This document shows, in pieces, positions 15,708 through 28,594 of a stretch of 64,000 nucleotides of DNA. The first letter of the stretch is position 1. Every line of letters starts with the position of its first letter. The position numbers were made by a program, and so were the translations under genes. The notes beneath the pieces were generated by a model that made no database searches, was not told where the DNA came from, and was given only the letters and a program-made list of their open reading frames with translations. The DNA is from Diploscapter coronatus (taxonomy: Eukaryota; Nematoda; Chromadorea; Rhabditida; Rhabditidae), in contig OZ038422.1 in the NCBI GenBank assembly GCA_964036155.1, positions 59,915,201-59,979,200 on the forward strand, given 5' to 3'.

Positions 15708-17297
15708 ATGATGTTGGCTCGCTGCCTGCCGGGCGGGTGGTCGGCCATTCGGGGGATCGCCACTAGCAGCTCGGCTATGAAATGGAAAAGTACGTCGATT
15801 TTTTCAATTTTTATTTTTTTCCTTCAAATTTTCATTTTTTTAAATTTGTTAAACATTCTTAGACATTATGTGTACATATAAAGCGAAAAACTTTCTTTTT
15901 AACTAATGAAAAATCGAGGAAAAAAGCGTTGATCTTCAAAGTCATTCAAATTTTGATGAGATGATAAAAAGTATTTTTTGCAGTCAAAGAAGCTGAGGAG
16001 GGCGACACGACGGTGGTGGAGATGGAGAAAATCGAGGAGCCAGCACGGTCCAAGAATGCCTTCTGCGCGCTATGCACATGCAATCTGCCTATCAAGATCA
16101 AATACAGGTACGGATTTCAATCATTTTTAGATTTTTTGTCAATCTTTTAATCTATGCATCTGTCAAATGTAGGTGCGGAAATAGTTTTCATGAATTTATC
16201 TTCCGAAATGAACTCATCAGGGTTAAATAAGGTACTACGAAATTTTGACTATTTTCTTTCAAAACTTGAAAAGATTATTCCTTGGAAAATAAAAGCATTA
16301 TTAAATTTTTTCTGTATTGACCCACTTAAATCAGATTTCTTGAAAAGTTTCTTTTTCAAATATCTTTCAAAGATATCAGGCTTCCCTAGATTTTTAATGA
16401 TTCGATGCAGCGGATTTGGTTATATCGATTTTTGCTATTATTTTTTTTTTGAAAAATCGATTTCAGCGATGTGCTAATTCTGGAGCAGTTCATGCGGCCG
16501 GACGGCACCGTGCTACCTCGCCAGTTGACCGGCCTCTGCAAAAACAAACAGCTACAAATCGAACGGTAAATTTCCATTTTCAAAATAAAATATAAAAACA
16601 TTATTTCTTGAGAGAATTTAATGACTTATTATAATCGAATATTTTCATTTTTCGAGGATTTCTAAGAAAAAAATTGTAAACTTGTATTTTCTCAGATGCG
16701 TAATGCAGGCACACTGGTCAGGGCTGTTCCCCGACAAGACTATCGCCGATTTCGACCGAAGTGGCTACAAACAATTCAATCGGTACGGTGTTTTCTTTTA
16801 TTTCCATTTTTTATTTTCAAATCTAATCACAAAGTCAGACTATCAACACACAATTTTACTGTTTACCGTCATTCTTTGAAGCACATTTAAAAATTCTTTT
16901 ATACCAATTATTTTTTGCATTAAAATCGTCTTTATTAGTCAGAAACTCTACTTTTTTGAAACTTATAAAATTAAAAAAAAAAAAAAAATGTCTTTTTCAG
17001 ATACTGGAAAGATGATATGTCGATGTACAGGATTTCGGAGAAAATCGAGCAGGGCAGCTGGTACTACGTCAAGCGGTACGACACCAAAAACCGGCCCTGG
17101 AACAAACTCATGAAGGTCTGATTTTTTTTTAACTTTCCTTTCGGTGAAGGTTTTCCAACAATTTTGGAAGAATTTGATAAATCCTGATTGCTTATTTTAA
17201 AATACTTCGATTTCAGAACCCCTTGAATTGGGACCCACTCCACACGCACTTGTACAAAAAGCACAAGAGAAAGCCCAAGAACATAACTGACAAGTAG
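15708..17297 (+). CDS. mrps-18A: Mitochondrial ribosomal protein S18A type (mL66)
   Basis: A bacterial S18-related mitochondrial ribosomal protein of the S18A type, placed in the large mitoribosomal subunit as mL66. Six exons (15708-15789, 15984-16107, 16467-16565, 16696-16782, 17001-17115, 17217-17297) give about 195 residues. The basic, hydroxylated N-terminus (MMLARCLPGGWSAIRGIATS) looks like a mitochondrial presequence. The core is FCALCTCNLPIKIKYSDVLI, then LEQFMRPDGTVLPRQLTGLC and RCVMQAHWSGLFP, matching the S18 signature with a CxxC pair. The basic tail (KKHKRKPKN) fits rRNA binding. AATAAA lies at 17375-17380. Two in-frame ATGs open the reading frame; either could start it. Confidence 0.93.
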
Positions 17298-18403
17298 CCA
17301 AAATGCGAGTAAGAAGTTCACATTTTCCCCTGTAGAAGTCTAGGATTTTGTTATCGTTGATTTTGTTCGAAAGGAATAAATTTTTAAACATCTCCTTCTA
17401 TTTTATGAACCAATACCCGTTAACTCGGAGAATATTATCTGATTCTTTTTTAAATTTTCGCATCTTTTCGTGATTTCTTGTGATTTTGTATTTTTCTGCT
17501 TTGAAAATGACCATTTGTGCAATTTTCTCGAATTTATGCCCTTACATTTTGTTTAGGGTTATTCGACACGCATTTCTGAAGCCTATTTCAGCCTTCTCCC
17601 TCTTTCTTTTGGGTTTTAACATTTAAAACATGTGAGTGCGTCAGGACTAATTGGGTCTCTTTTATTCTTTTATTCCCGAGACATCAAAAACCCCCCAGGA
17701 GATCGGAGTTTTATTCATTTTCTGGGCAAGAAGTTTTCTTTCATTTTTTTTCCAAAATCCGATTTTTTGAACATTTTTGCACAAAATTTTTCTTTAGAAA
17801 TGCCTATTTTAAAATGTGCTCAAAATGGACTCGAATATTCATTTGTCCATCTTTCGTGTGTAAATGAATGCAGCTGATTTTTCTTACTCAATTTAGAAAT
17901 GCATTACAGATTTCATGTATACATTCCGGCTATCCTATCCTATGCCTTAACGTGAGCGGAATAATTGATTGACTCTTCTCTTTCGCATTTGCATTTTTCT
18001 TTTTCTCTCTCGCTCTTCTCACTATCTTCTCTAAAAGGAGTCCATTGGCATTCGACATTCTGAGCTGAGGCCTAATAAAGCCGCTCGAAAAGGGGGATAT
18101 CGAAAAATGCAAAGTAGAAAAAGGGGGCTAGATATCCACGAGCACATAGAAGTTTCATTTAGAGGAAATTCTTGCTGACATTCCTTTGAATAGAATATCG
18201 ATTTTTTTCTGAAATTTTCATTTTTATCGGAAAAATAGGAAATTCTTTTAATCTTTAGTTAGATATAGATATTTTAACTTTCAGTTTTTCTTTTTCACTA
18301 TATTTCTCGCGATCTCTTTCGACTATTCTATTTTTATCTGAGAAATAAGCACTCTTCAGATCATCTCAAATTTGAAGACCGGCATGCACAAGGTGTCCAG
18401 GAG
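17298..18403 (+). promoter_or_regulatory. Intergenic region upstream of the Ig-domain gene
   Basis: About 1.1 kb between same-strand genes. It holds the 3' UTR of the ribosomal protein gene and, at about 17975-18040, a pyrimidine-rich patch of the kind repeated across the window. No gene was recognised. The gap is too long for a typical operon spacer, so the downstream gene probably has its own promoter here. Confidence 0.4.
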
Positions 18404-21400
18404 ATGATCAACAGCAGCGTGTTCTCGAACAAATGGGCCGTTTTGATTATCGGCCTCGGATTCGCACAGCAAATTTTTGCTCAGTGAGTCTCTTTAAACA
18501 TTTTTTTTAGATTTCTTTCTAGAAATAAAATCGGGAACTATACGTTGTTCCTTTGTCAAACCGAGAATTGGAATCTTTCGTTTAAATCTATCACTGAAAG
18601 ATCTGAAGCTCTTTCCTATACTTTTCGAGGGAGTTTAGCTCATTTTCAAGCAAATTTATCTTACATTAATGACACTCTATGGCGTAAGTTTTTAAGTGTA
18701 TTTTCTGAAAGATACATTGACCAGATTTTTCCTAAGTTTTTGATTTTCAGATCTCTCACTCCTAATTCAACGGCGTGCGGTCTGAACTCGACAAATGGGA
18801 CGTATTTGGTTCGAGCGAAGTACAACGACAGTGCCGTGCTCCAGTGCGACTGCTTCGGAATGCACAGACCGAGGGTACAATAGATTAATTTGTACATTTT
18901 TATTCGTAAAGTACTACACAGTCGAAAGAGCATTACCTTTTCATTGCTTATTCACACTAGATAATTTTTTCGAAACATCGGAAAGGATGATGAAGTTACA
19001 GCAAAAGAGTACCCATCGTTACTTTTATTTTTATTTGCTGAAACATCCAATTTAATATAAAATAAATAGCGAAATTTATGCTCTTAATTCGTTTTACACA
19101 AAACTTAATTTTCAGATCAAATGGTTCCTGTATAGACCGAATACATTCCTAGGCGGGTTTGATCTGACGGACAACAAATTTCTCGTACCCATACCCACTA
19201 ATGATACTATGGAAATATTGTGGAGGCAAGAATTTTGTTTAATTGACGATTTTTGGAGTGAAATTTTCTTCAAAATATGTATATTTTTCTCCAGCTTAGA
19301 TTACTCTAGCTGAATCTTGGATTAATTTTTTTATAGAAAATGCTAATTTAGAAATTTCAGATACGAAATTTTGTCGGGCGGCTTTCTGCACATCAAACAG
19401 GCCAATTCAACTGTAGTCGAGCGCTACGTGTGCACCGTCGAAAAGGGAGAGACACAAAACCATACCATCATCAATTTCAGGTTGGGTTTAAATTTTTGCA
19501 TTTAAAAAAAAGTTATTTGATCATTAACTAAAATCTGCATAACCTGAAATGTCTTCGAAAATTTATATAACAAAGGACGAAATTTATGAGAAACGGGAAT
19601 TAAAAATACAAACAAATAAAATGAATTGGTTTCTATTTTGGATTTTTGATAAATAGGTGATGTCTAAAATCTCATTGCTCAAATATTTTATTCGAAACTT
19701 ATAAGAGAAACTTGAGACATATTTGAGATGAAATGGAGTTTTTTTTTAGATTTCTTTAATTTTTCAGATTTTATCAAATGCTTATGAAAAGCTACTACTT
19801 ATCTAAATCAATTTTCTTTAAATTTATCTTTTTCAGACTGGACTACACTGATTGGTACTCCAAATACGTGTTTCACTCAGTGTTCTGGGGCGCGCTGCTT
19901 ACGTCGCTCATCGTCTGCATCGTCACGTTCGTCGTCAACATCATCTGGATTCTCACCAGGGAGTCCATCCTTTGGTGGATTCAGAGGTAAGTTTTTTCCT
20001 AGCATTGCAAAATTCACTGAAATTGGATTTTGAAGAAAAAACTCTAGTCTTCTCAACATGGCTTTCCTATCTCACTGGTTTTATTTTTTCGAAATTTGTA
20101 TCAAATTATATTTTTACGGAAAAAATGCATATACTTTTCTACACTTTTAGATCCCATTATATTTATAATTTTTCCTTTAAGGTTTAAAGAAATATATTTT
20201 TTCGAAATAGTTTCTAAAGTTTTTTTTTTTAAGAGTGAAATTTTTAGGGCCGAAAGATTATCCCGAGTTCGGAAAATGGTTGAAGCACTCGAGAAATACA
20301 GAACCAGGCAGATGGAGAGGATACATGAGAACTACCAGAAGAAGATTCAAATTGTCAGGGACAACTATCACCAGCAGGTTGAGCGATTTTCCAAAAACAA
20401 CTATTTTCGTATGTTTCAAAATGAAACTAAACATAACATCAGTTTTCTCGTTTGTTCACATTTTCATTGATATCTAAAACATGTAAAAATAACATATTTC
20501 AGGTAGTGAATTTTTATAATTAAAAAAGTAATTTTAAAGGACCTCATGTGATTCTCATTCATTTTTGCATTTCCCCTGCCTTATTTCCAAACTTTCTCTT
20601 AAAAACTGAGTGAAGATTAAGAGAAGCTATTCTTTAAAGTCCTTTATTTCAGATCGAAACAATTCGCGTGTCCTACACGGCCCAATCAGAAAGATTCCGC
20701 GACTACCGTACCGCTCAGATGGAATCCATGCACTCCCATTTGGACTCGATCAGGTTCGCATCTTTTTTTGTTTTAAATTTTCTAGTCCCAAAAAATCGCC
20801 ATTTTCAAGAAAAATTATTCTTCCAATTTTAAGACTATTTTAAAAACAAAGCGCACGTGATAAAATTTAGGGACAATTACTATCTGCAACTTCAACGCGT
20901 TCGTGAACACGGTTCCAAGAGAGCCGAGCAATTGTGGGAGAGCTACGAGAAACAGGTTATTTTTCTTTTGACAAATTTAAATTACTACAGAATAGGCTCA
21001 CGTTTTCGTAATAACAGTTTTCTGCAACATAGCACAGATTTTCCAAATTTAATATCCCGCATTTCCAATAGTGGGTAGATAATACTAGCTAAGTGAATTT
21101 TCTTTGAAATATAAAAAATTAAAACATCCTTAGAAAAGTTCCTAAATTTAGGTGAACCGAATGCGAGCGTTTTCTGCTCAGCAGAGGCTGAAGTTAATGC
21201 GACAGTACAAAGTGAAGCAGCGCTATCTCAACAAACTGCTCGAGAATTTCCAAGACGCCAACAACCCCGAGGCTCTAAGACAACACGAGGAGGATGTGAG
21301 GATTTTTAAATAAAAACTTAATAAGTTCAACCCTAACCCTTGGGAACATTTGAGTCGAACTCAGGAAAGATACCGGAAGTCAGGTTGCGGGAGCGAAATT

Positions 21401-22791
21401 TACGTTATGGTGTCTTTATGAATGGAAAATTTTTAAATGAAAATTCAAGGCTGAAGATACACTGTTTTTAAGGAAATATTAGATGAAGTAGGTCGCACGA
21501 TCATCCTCCCTATGTCTGAATAAATCTCAAAAATGATATTTTCTTCAAAATTCAAGATCTTACTTCAAAAATGATACTTGAATGTGTTCAAAAGCTTTGA
21601 ATATGGTTGACAACTTTTTTTTTTCTAAATGTTCATTTTCGTGAGTGAACACTACTTGAAACAACTTTTTAATTGAACCAAATGTGTTTCAAAACAATTA
21701 GCTAATAATTCATGAAGGAATCCTTTTAATTGTTTATAAAAGTGAATCTTCAGGTGCGCGCCGCATTAGAGTTGCCTGACCCACTGGAGATCGCGAACAG
21801 CGTTGCTAGTCCAGGTATTCGTTTCAATTTAAATATTTTTTACCTTTTCAAGTTTATAACTTTCACAGTTCAGATTCTTCTATTTCACTGTGAAAAATAA
21901 TCGGTTCTATTCTTCCAAAAGAGAATTCAAAGTTTTTTCTTCTTCCAAAATTTTTTCTTTTTCTTTATTTTTTTAATTACTGCTTTTCAGCATCGAAAAC
22001 CCTCTTTCAATGTAAAAAAAAACCACATCTGTGTTTCCTCTTTTAAAAGCAAATGTGATGTTTGTTCAAGAATTCGATTTTTTTTTTAAAAACTTCTTTA
22101 TTCTTTCTTCATAAACTTTTGTTAATATTTCTATTTTTTGCAGAAGACGATCTCCATGACGAAGAAGCCCATCCACTGACGCGTTCCCGTTCGTTCCACT
22201 CGTTGCCCGAATACATCGTGGATGATGACGGCACTTTGAGGCCGAGTGGACTGGTTGGAGGCGATTCAGAGGGCAGCACTGGAAGAAGATCGAAACCCAT
22301 CAGATTCCAGAGGACTGCAATCAGACCCAGGTTTGAGTCTTTTTTTTTTTTTTATTTTCTTAAAATAGAATTTTGTTAATCAAACAAGAAAATTGTAGAG
22401 TGAGGCTTTCCTATTTTTATACGAGTTTTAGAATCGAAGAAAATGAGCTTTGGCGATTAGACGATCATCTTGCGTTTATTTCTAGCATGCTCTAGAACAT
22501 ATTTGTGAACTGGAAGTGATAGATTTTTGAGAGATGTTTAGCTTTGATACTTATTTTAATTTTTGATAAGTTAAAGTAGAGGATGTGTGTTAACGACGAA
22601 TTCATTTAAAAGCTAACTATTTGTATTTTACGAAACTTATATCAAAATCGACTAGTTTAAACTTTTTTTTTTTTTTATAAAAAAAAAGGTTTATTTTGGA
22701 ACATATCGAATTTATTTTCAGAGTTGACTCCGCTTCGACCAGCTCTGACTTCGACAAGCCGTCAACTTCGCGTCAGCAATCACATCATTGA
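18404..22791 (+). CDS. Ig-domain single-pass membrane protein with coiled-coil tail
   Basis: Twelve exons give about 453 residues. A signal sequence (MINSSVFSNKWAVLIIGLGF) leads to one Ig-like domain with the expected Cys (VLQCDC), Trp (IKWFLYR) and Cys (ERYVCTVE), and several NST/NGT glycosylation sites. A membrane helix follows (GALLTSLIVCIVTFVVNIIW), then a cytoplasmic region of about 170 Arg/Glu/Gln-rich residues (AERLSRVRKMVEALEKYRTR onward), likely one long helix, and an acidic Ser-rich C-terminus. Exons: 18404-18483, 18751-18874, 19116-19225, 19361-19480, 19837-19986, 20248-20377, 20653-20753, 20871-20955, 21152-21295, 21754-21814, 22144-22330, 22722-22791. The third intron uses a GC donor (GGAG|GCAAG). 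I do not recognise the specific gene. A cell-surface adhesion or signalling role is inferred from architecture only. Confidence 0.8.
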
Positions 22792-24057
22792 ACAGAAAAC
22801 AAAAAGCCTGCCAAGGTTAAAATATCAACTTTTTATGAGTTTCCCGATCAAAACTCCTAGAATCTTCTAGAACTAGTCCTATTTCTACCTATATTTTTCC
22901 CGTTTTTATCTTGAATGATTTGCCCGTTATTAAAATGGGCGAGCTTGATGGAAAGATAAACTAGGGGAATTTGTAAATTTGTAAAAAAATAATAATTAAG
23001 CTCATGAATCTTACCTTTTCTCTAAAAAGACATATTCATTTCCTAGTTATTATCGGGGGTTCGGGTTGATGAAAGTTGAGACTTGTACAAGTTTCACTAG
23101 ATTTTGGAGTCATTTTTGAAAATTGATTTATTTTTTCCATTTAACTAAACGACTTCATCATTCTGAATACTTTATTAGAACCGGGTAAATTTAGAGTGTC
23201 TGTGTTGATTTCGGATTTTTAATCGAGCTATTACTACTACTTTTTAGATGTTTTTTTTTTTATTTAAACTTTTCAATTCTAAAAATTGCACATGTAGATT
23301 TCGCTAAATTTTTAAAATCAATGATCGAAATTTCATTTTTCTTGGCAAAATTCGTCGATCTTTCTCTAGAAATTTCAAAATTCCGTAGATTTTGGGTGTA
23401 TTTTGTTAATTTCGGCATATTTTTGTCTATCTTTGAAAAAAGTTAAACAAAAATATGCTCCTCGACTTTTTCTGATAGCAATTATAAGTTATTCAAAACC
23501 AGCTCACTGATAATTTTATGTGTATTTCTTTCTAGAGTTTTTCTATTGTAGTTCGATCTTTCACGACAATTTTTATGAGAATTCTTTAAAACTCGGTATT
23601 TCCCCTTCTTTTTGGAAATGAACTTAACGTTTTCAGTGGTGAACGAGTAATTAGATTTTTTGTTCGATTTTGTCAAGGAAATACATTTTCTTGATAAAAT
23701 CCTATTTGGGATTTCAATAAAGTAGCGTTTTTACGAGTATTCCTTTAGAAATTTTCGATATGCCTGCGGTCCGAGTCTTAGCCCCGTAATTTGGCCAATT
23801 GCGTTGAACGAAAATCGTGATTCAGCGATTTTCCGCTGATCGATATTTGGGTGATTCAAGCCGCTTTTAGAGTTGCCCTCTTTCTAAAATCTAAAGTCGT
23901 ATAATTTTTCTTGAAACTATTCAGTTTTCTTGCAAAATTTTTAAACTTACAGGCTTTGTTAGAATTTTCGACCTTTGAATGTCAGTATATTGATCGACCT
24001 TTATGATTTTTTGTTTGGGGAAAGCGCAAATTTGAGAAAATTTGATTTTTTTCAGAA
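22792..24057 (+). promoter_or_regulatory. Intergenic region upstream of ARPC1
   Basis: About 1.27 kb, AT-rich, with no open frame of coding character. It ends in a strong acceptor (TTTTTTCAG) immediately before AAATG of the next gene, suggesting a 5' UTR intron or a trans-splice site. No repeat family was recognised. Confidence 0.4.
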
Positions 24058-27000
24058 ATGTCGGGAACGCCCGTTCAGCACTGGAATCTCGGCATCGGCC
24101 CGATCTCGTGCCATGCCTGGAACAAGGACAGAACTCGTGAGAATTTATTTTTTTGCAAAAAAATCGAAATATTTCCCGACTGTTTCAAGTTTATTTTCGG
24201 ACAATTTCTATTAACTAGTTAGCTATGCTATTTTTAAAGCACATATATAATTTTATTAGTTTATTGCCGATTTTTCAATGTGTTTCAAAGAATATATACA
24301 TTTTCGAATAATTTTTTGGCATTGATTTAACAAAATTTTCTGAATCAAAATATATATTTTAAATTTCTGAAATAGATTTTAGATCAAATTTTTAATCTTA
24401 GAAATGTAAATATATTTTTTTCTGCAGAAGTAGCAGTGTCCGCGTCGTCGAACGAGATCCACATTTTCGAGTGGAAAAACGGCGACTGGATCAACGTGCA
24501 CACGCTCGACGAGCACGACTTGCCTGTTACTGGTTGGTATTTTTCGAAGAGTACTTTTTTTATCAAAAACTAAAATGCTGCTTCCCAAATGCTCACTTCG
24601 CATGTACGATTTTCTAAAACGATTAAAATATCCTATAACCTAAAGGAGATCATCTTTGTCCAAGAAAGGAAACTTTCAAAACCATTGAGTAAACTCGATG
24701 GCTCTTAAATTTTGTCTGATTTTTAGGCCTGGACTGGGCCCCGAACACAAATCGGATAGTCTCGTGCTCGCAGGACAAGAACGCGTTCGTCTGGACGTTC
24801 GACAGGGGACATTGGAAGCCGGAACTCGTTTTGGTAAACATATTTTTTTAGATTTATGTAGTGATTTGACAGAAATCAACCTTCGGAATATTGCGAACTG
24901 TTTTTCATCTTCTGGAGCATATGCGCTTTTCTCTTACAAATGCTGCATATAATTCATTTCAAAGCACGCTACATTAATGCTTAGAAGAAGAGGCTATATT
25001 TAGAATTCTTAAACCTATTTACGAGATTTTTAATATTTTGAGGTTTATAAGTCAAATTTTTCAAACCCCTGAAACACAATTGCGTAATTTAGAAGTTCAG
25101 ATTTTAATCTTTCAGGTGCGCTTCCAACGCGCTGCTACGTGCGTCAAGTGGTCGCCTCTCGAGAACAAATTCGCGGTGGGTAGTGGCTCGAAACTCGTCT
25201 CTATCTGCTACTACGAGAAGGAGAACGACTGGTTCGTTCATTTACGTTGATTTAAAAAAATGTTTGACAGGTTTCAGGAAAAAACTATTATCACTGAAAT
25301 AATATAGACAGAAGATAATCTATCTTGACGAAGTTTCAGTTTTTACAATCTCCAAATCTAACATTTCAAGATAGACATATGTTTCAAAATTATCACAATT
25401 CAAAGCAAAGTACATTAGAGTTAATGAGAACCTGTCTTGAGCGTAAAATAGTAAAAGCGACTTTTCTTTCCGAGACAAATAAACGAGATAAAACGAAATA
25501 ATGAAAACTAAAGTAGATCTAAAATAATAATTGAAGGTGGGTGTCGAAGCAGATCAAGAAGCCGATCAGGTCGACGGTCAACTGCATCGACTGGCATCCC
25601 AACAACGTGTTGCTCGCCGTCGGTGCCTGTGACTTCAAAACTCGCGTTTTCTCCGCTTGGATTAAAGAGGTCAGTCGTTTTATTCTAACTAATAAAATCT
25701 AAGTAGTACTCCCCTGAAGTAAGTCCATCCTAAAATTGACATTTCTATTCGCCTGTGTTTCACGATAGATTTACTTATGTTAAATAATGAAGTCGAATTA
25801 TTTGAAGAAAAAAAACTTGTAATTAATATTTTATTCTTCTATGCTTCGCTTTTAAAGAAGACTAAGAATTTCTTCAAAGTAGTAGTCAAATGATTAGTGT
25901 CAGACGAATGCAAAAATTGAATGTTTCACCTTCAATAATAATAATGAGATTACAGAGAATTTTGGACATTAAATATTGAAAAAATAACTGATGATTTTGA
26001 ATAAAAAATGAAATTTATCTGAAATACTTAATTCTTATCTTCAGGTGGACGATAAGCCGTCACCGAACCCGTGGGGCTCCAAGATGCCGTTCAGTCAGCT
26101 CATGGGCGAGTACAACGCCGGCGGCTGGGTTCATCAGGTCGAATATTTTTATTTTATTGATTTTTTTTAATTCTCTTCTTTAACACACATTTCCTTCAAA
26201 ACAATAAATTTTAAATGAATATTCATTCATTTTGAGACAATGCTAAAAAATACACAAACTTGTTAAGATATGTTTCGAATCCGAGCTAAATTGCGGAGCA
26301 TTTGTAAATGACATTATCAATTGGGAAACAACGCTAATTTTATCAGCGATTTTTTTAAAGCTCAAAAAAGTTTTGCTGAAATTTTACAAGTTGGAAAATT
26401 GACAGTATTCTTACAGGTCGCATTTTCTCCATCCGGTTGTCGCCTGGCATACGTCTCACACGATTCGTCTATTTCGCTGGTGGACGCAAATCAGGTTATT
26501 TTCGATTTTTAACTTCACGAATCTGAATAATAATTGTTTGAAAAGAACAAAAATGATGAATTTTTCAAAATACTTATTTTACAGGTTCAAAAATTGAAAA
26601 ATAGGAAATTTTTGAATTTTCACTTTGAACTTTCAGGACAACACGATCTCGCACACCCTGCGCACGACGCATTTGCCCTTCACTTCGGTCAGATGGCTCA
26701 CCGAAAATAGCATCGTCGCCGCGGTAGGAGATTATTTAATATGCTTCGATATTTCTAAATTTAAAATACACCGATCGCGATCTTTGCTAGTCATGGTTTT
26801 TTGAAGAAAATAACCAAATTTTTGAAACGTATAATAATTTTGGTCCCTCTTTCATTTCATAAAAATATGAATCTTTTGATACTTAGAGAAACAATTTATT
26901 CCATCGGATAACACTTTGAAAGTATCTTCCTTCGCTTGTCTTTTTTCAACAAATCGTTAGCTTTTGAAAAGTCCGAAAATAGATATTTTGAAGAGATAAA

Positions 27001-28594
27001 AATGATCAACCATTTTTCCAGGGCCACGAATACTCGCCAATTCTGTTCACGGTGCAGGGCAACGGGCTCAAGGAGGTCTGCGTACTCGACGTGCCCTCAG
27101 CCAACAAAACTGCCTCCGTCAACAGCGCCCTGCAGATGTTCAAGAATATCGACAAGTAAGCAAATTGAGAGAAAATTGATATTTTGGAAAATTTAAAAAC
27201 TTTTTAATAAGGTGAAGATCAGTAAGGAAATTAAGAAAAGTCGATATTTTCAAGAAAACAATCGACTATTTTTAAAGTTAGGATGGTGATAAAAGTGAAC
27301 TACATAACTAACCAGTTTTAAATAACAACATAAAATTTATAAATTTCTGAGTAATCCCAGAATCAAGTTAAACAATAGTGTAGATTGTGAAAATTAGAAG
27401 ACAATGATATTTTGCAACTTATGATTTTTTCAGAAACGCAGCCAGCGAGAAAATCGACGTTCAACTGAAGACGCTCCATCAGAACAGAATCACGTGGGAA
27501 TTTTTCTTTCATTTTTACTTGATGCTGATTTTATAAGGAAAAATCTAAAAAAAGAAAAAAAGCAAAATTTAATTTTAAAGATCTGCTTTTTCAGTCAAAT
27601 AATGCCACACTCGGGGCAGCCGAACAACATACTCAAATTCACGACCTGTGGGACGGACGGACTCATTGCATTATGGGATTTGAAGGTCGGATCTAACTTG
27701 TTTTTTTTTTTTATTTTTTACAAAAAAAATCTCGAATCCAATCTTCTCATAACTCGACGCTCAAATTGGTCCCCTTAAAAGTATCTTTATTGAGAGGAAT
27801 AGAAGCACATCTTCAGTTTCCCTTGAAAAAAAAAAACTTTTTCTGAGGATCAAATTTTGCGAAATTTAGTTGAATTATCAGATAAGCGTGGGGAAATTTT
27901 ATTTCGATACTATTTCCACTACTTCTACCCAGAAATATCATATGGAAAGAGCAATGTTGATTTAGAAATGCTAAGAACCTATAAAATGAACCTATGATTA
28001 TAGAACCCGAAACATGAACTTTCATACTTCTAATTTTGAAAAGTAAAAATGGTACAACTTTGAAATAAGTTTCAGGAAACTATAGAGTTTGTTCGGGTAA
28101 ATTACCAGACAACTTTAATAGTGCACTTAGTATGCTACATGAAAAAGTCTGACTTCTCGGAACTTCTCCCTTTCACTATACTATTTTCATTATTACAGTA
28201 TCCTTGTGAATTTTATGGGGGAAAGAAGTTAGATCTTATGAAGCATGGCAATCTGAATTGTTGCAGTTAGGGTTTTGTAACGAAAGCGTTTTTGAGTGCA
28301 AATAACATGATTTTTCTGAATGATAACAAAATCAAGATGATTTTAGTGATTTTCTTTCAAATTAGCCTTCTACTTTTTCTGATTGAAATGATAGTTTTGG
28401 TTTGATTGAAGCGTAACTTTTCGGTGAAAATAATTGAGTTTTGCAAATTTCATAGCTCAAATCGGTTTCAATGAACTAATTTATTTGCGATTTTTGAGTG
28501 GATAATACTGTGATCTGAAACTTTAAAAAATAATACTAATTTTCAGAAAAATAATTTAATTTTGTTTTAGAATAACTCGGCGATGGTTCGTTAG
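24058..28594 (+). CDS. arx-3: Arp2/3 complex subunit 1 (ARPC1)
   Basis: The WD40 beta-propeller subunit of the Arp2/3 complex, which nucleates branched actin filaments. Twelve exons give about 368 residues, the usual family size. It starts [20 protein letters not shown]. Family segments in order: [95 protein letters not shown] and [13 protein letters not shown]. Exons: 24058-24136, 24428-24532, 24727-24833, 25116-25231, 25537-25669, 26045-26137, 26417-26494, 26637-26723, 27022-27155, 27434-27493, 27595-27685, 28571-28594. The last exon codes only seven residues (NNSAMVR) after an 885-bp intron, so the C-terminus is the least certain part. The acceptor at 25536 lacks the usual pyrimidine run. 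Confidence 0.95.

Noticed and set aside
18522..18683. Open frame that could be an extra exon of the Ig-domain gene
   Set aside because: It ends in a phase that runs into a stop in the next exon. Joining 18483 directly to 18751 keeps the frame. It could survive only as part of a retained segment to 18874.
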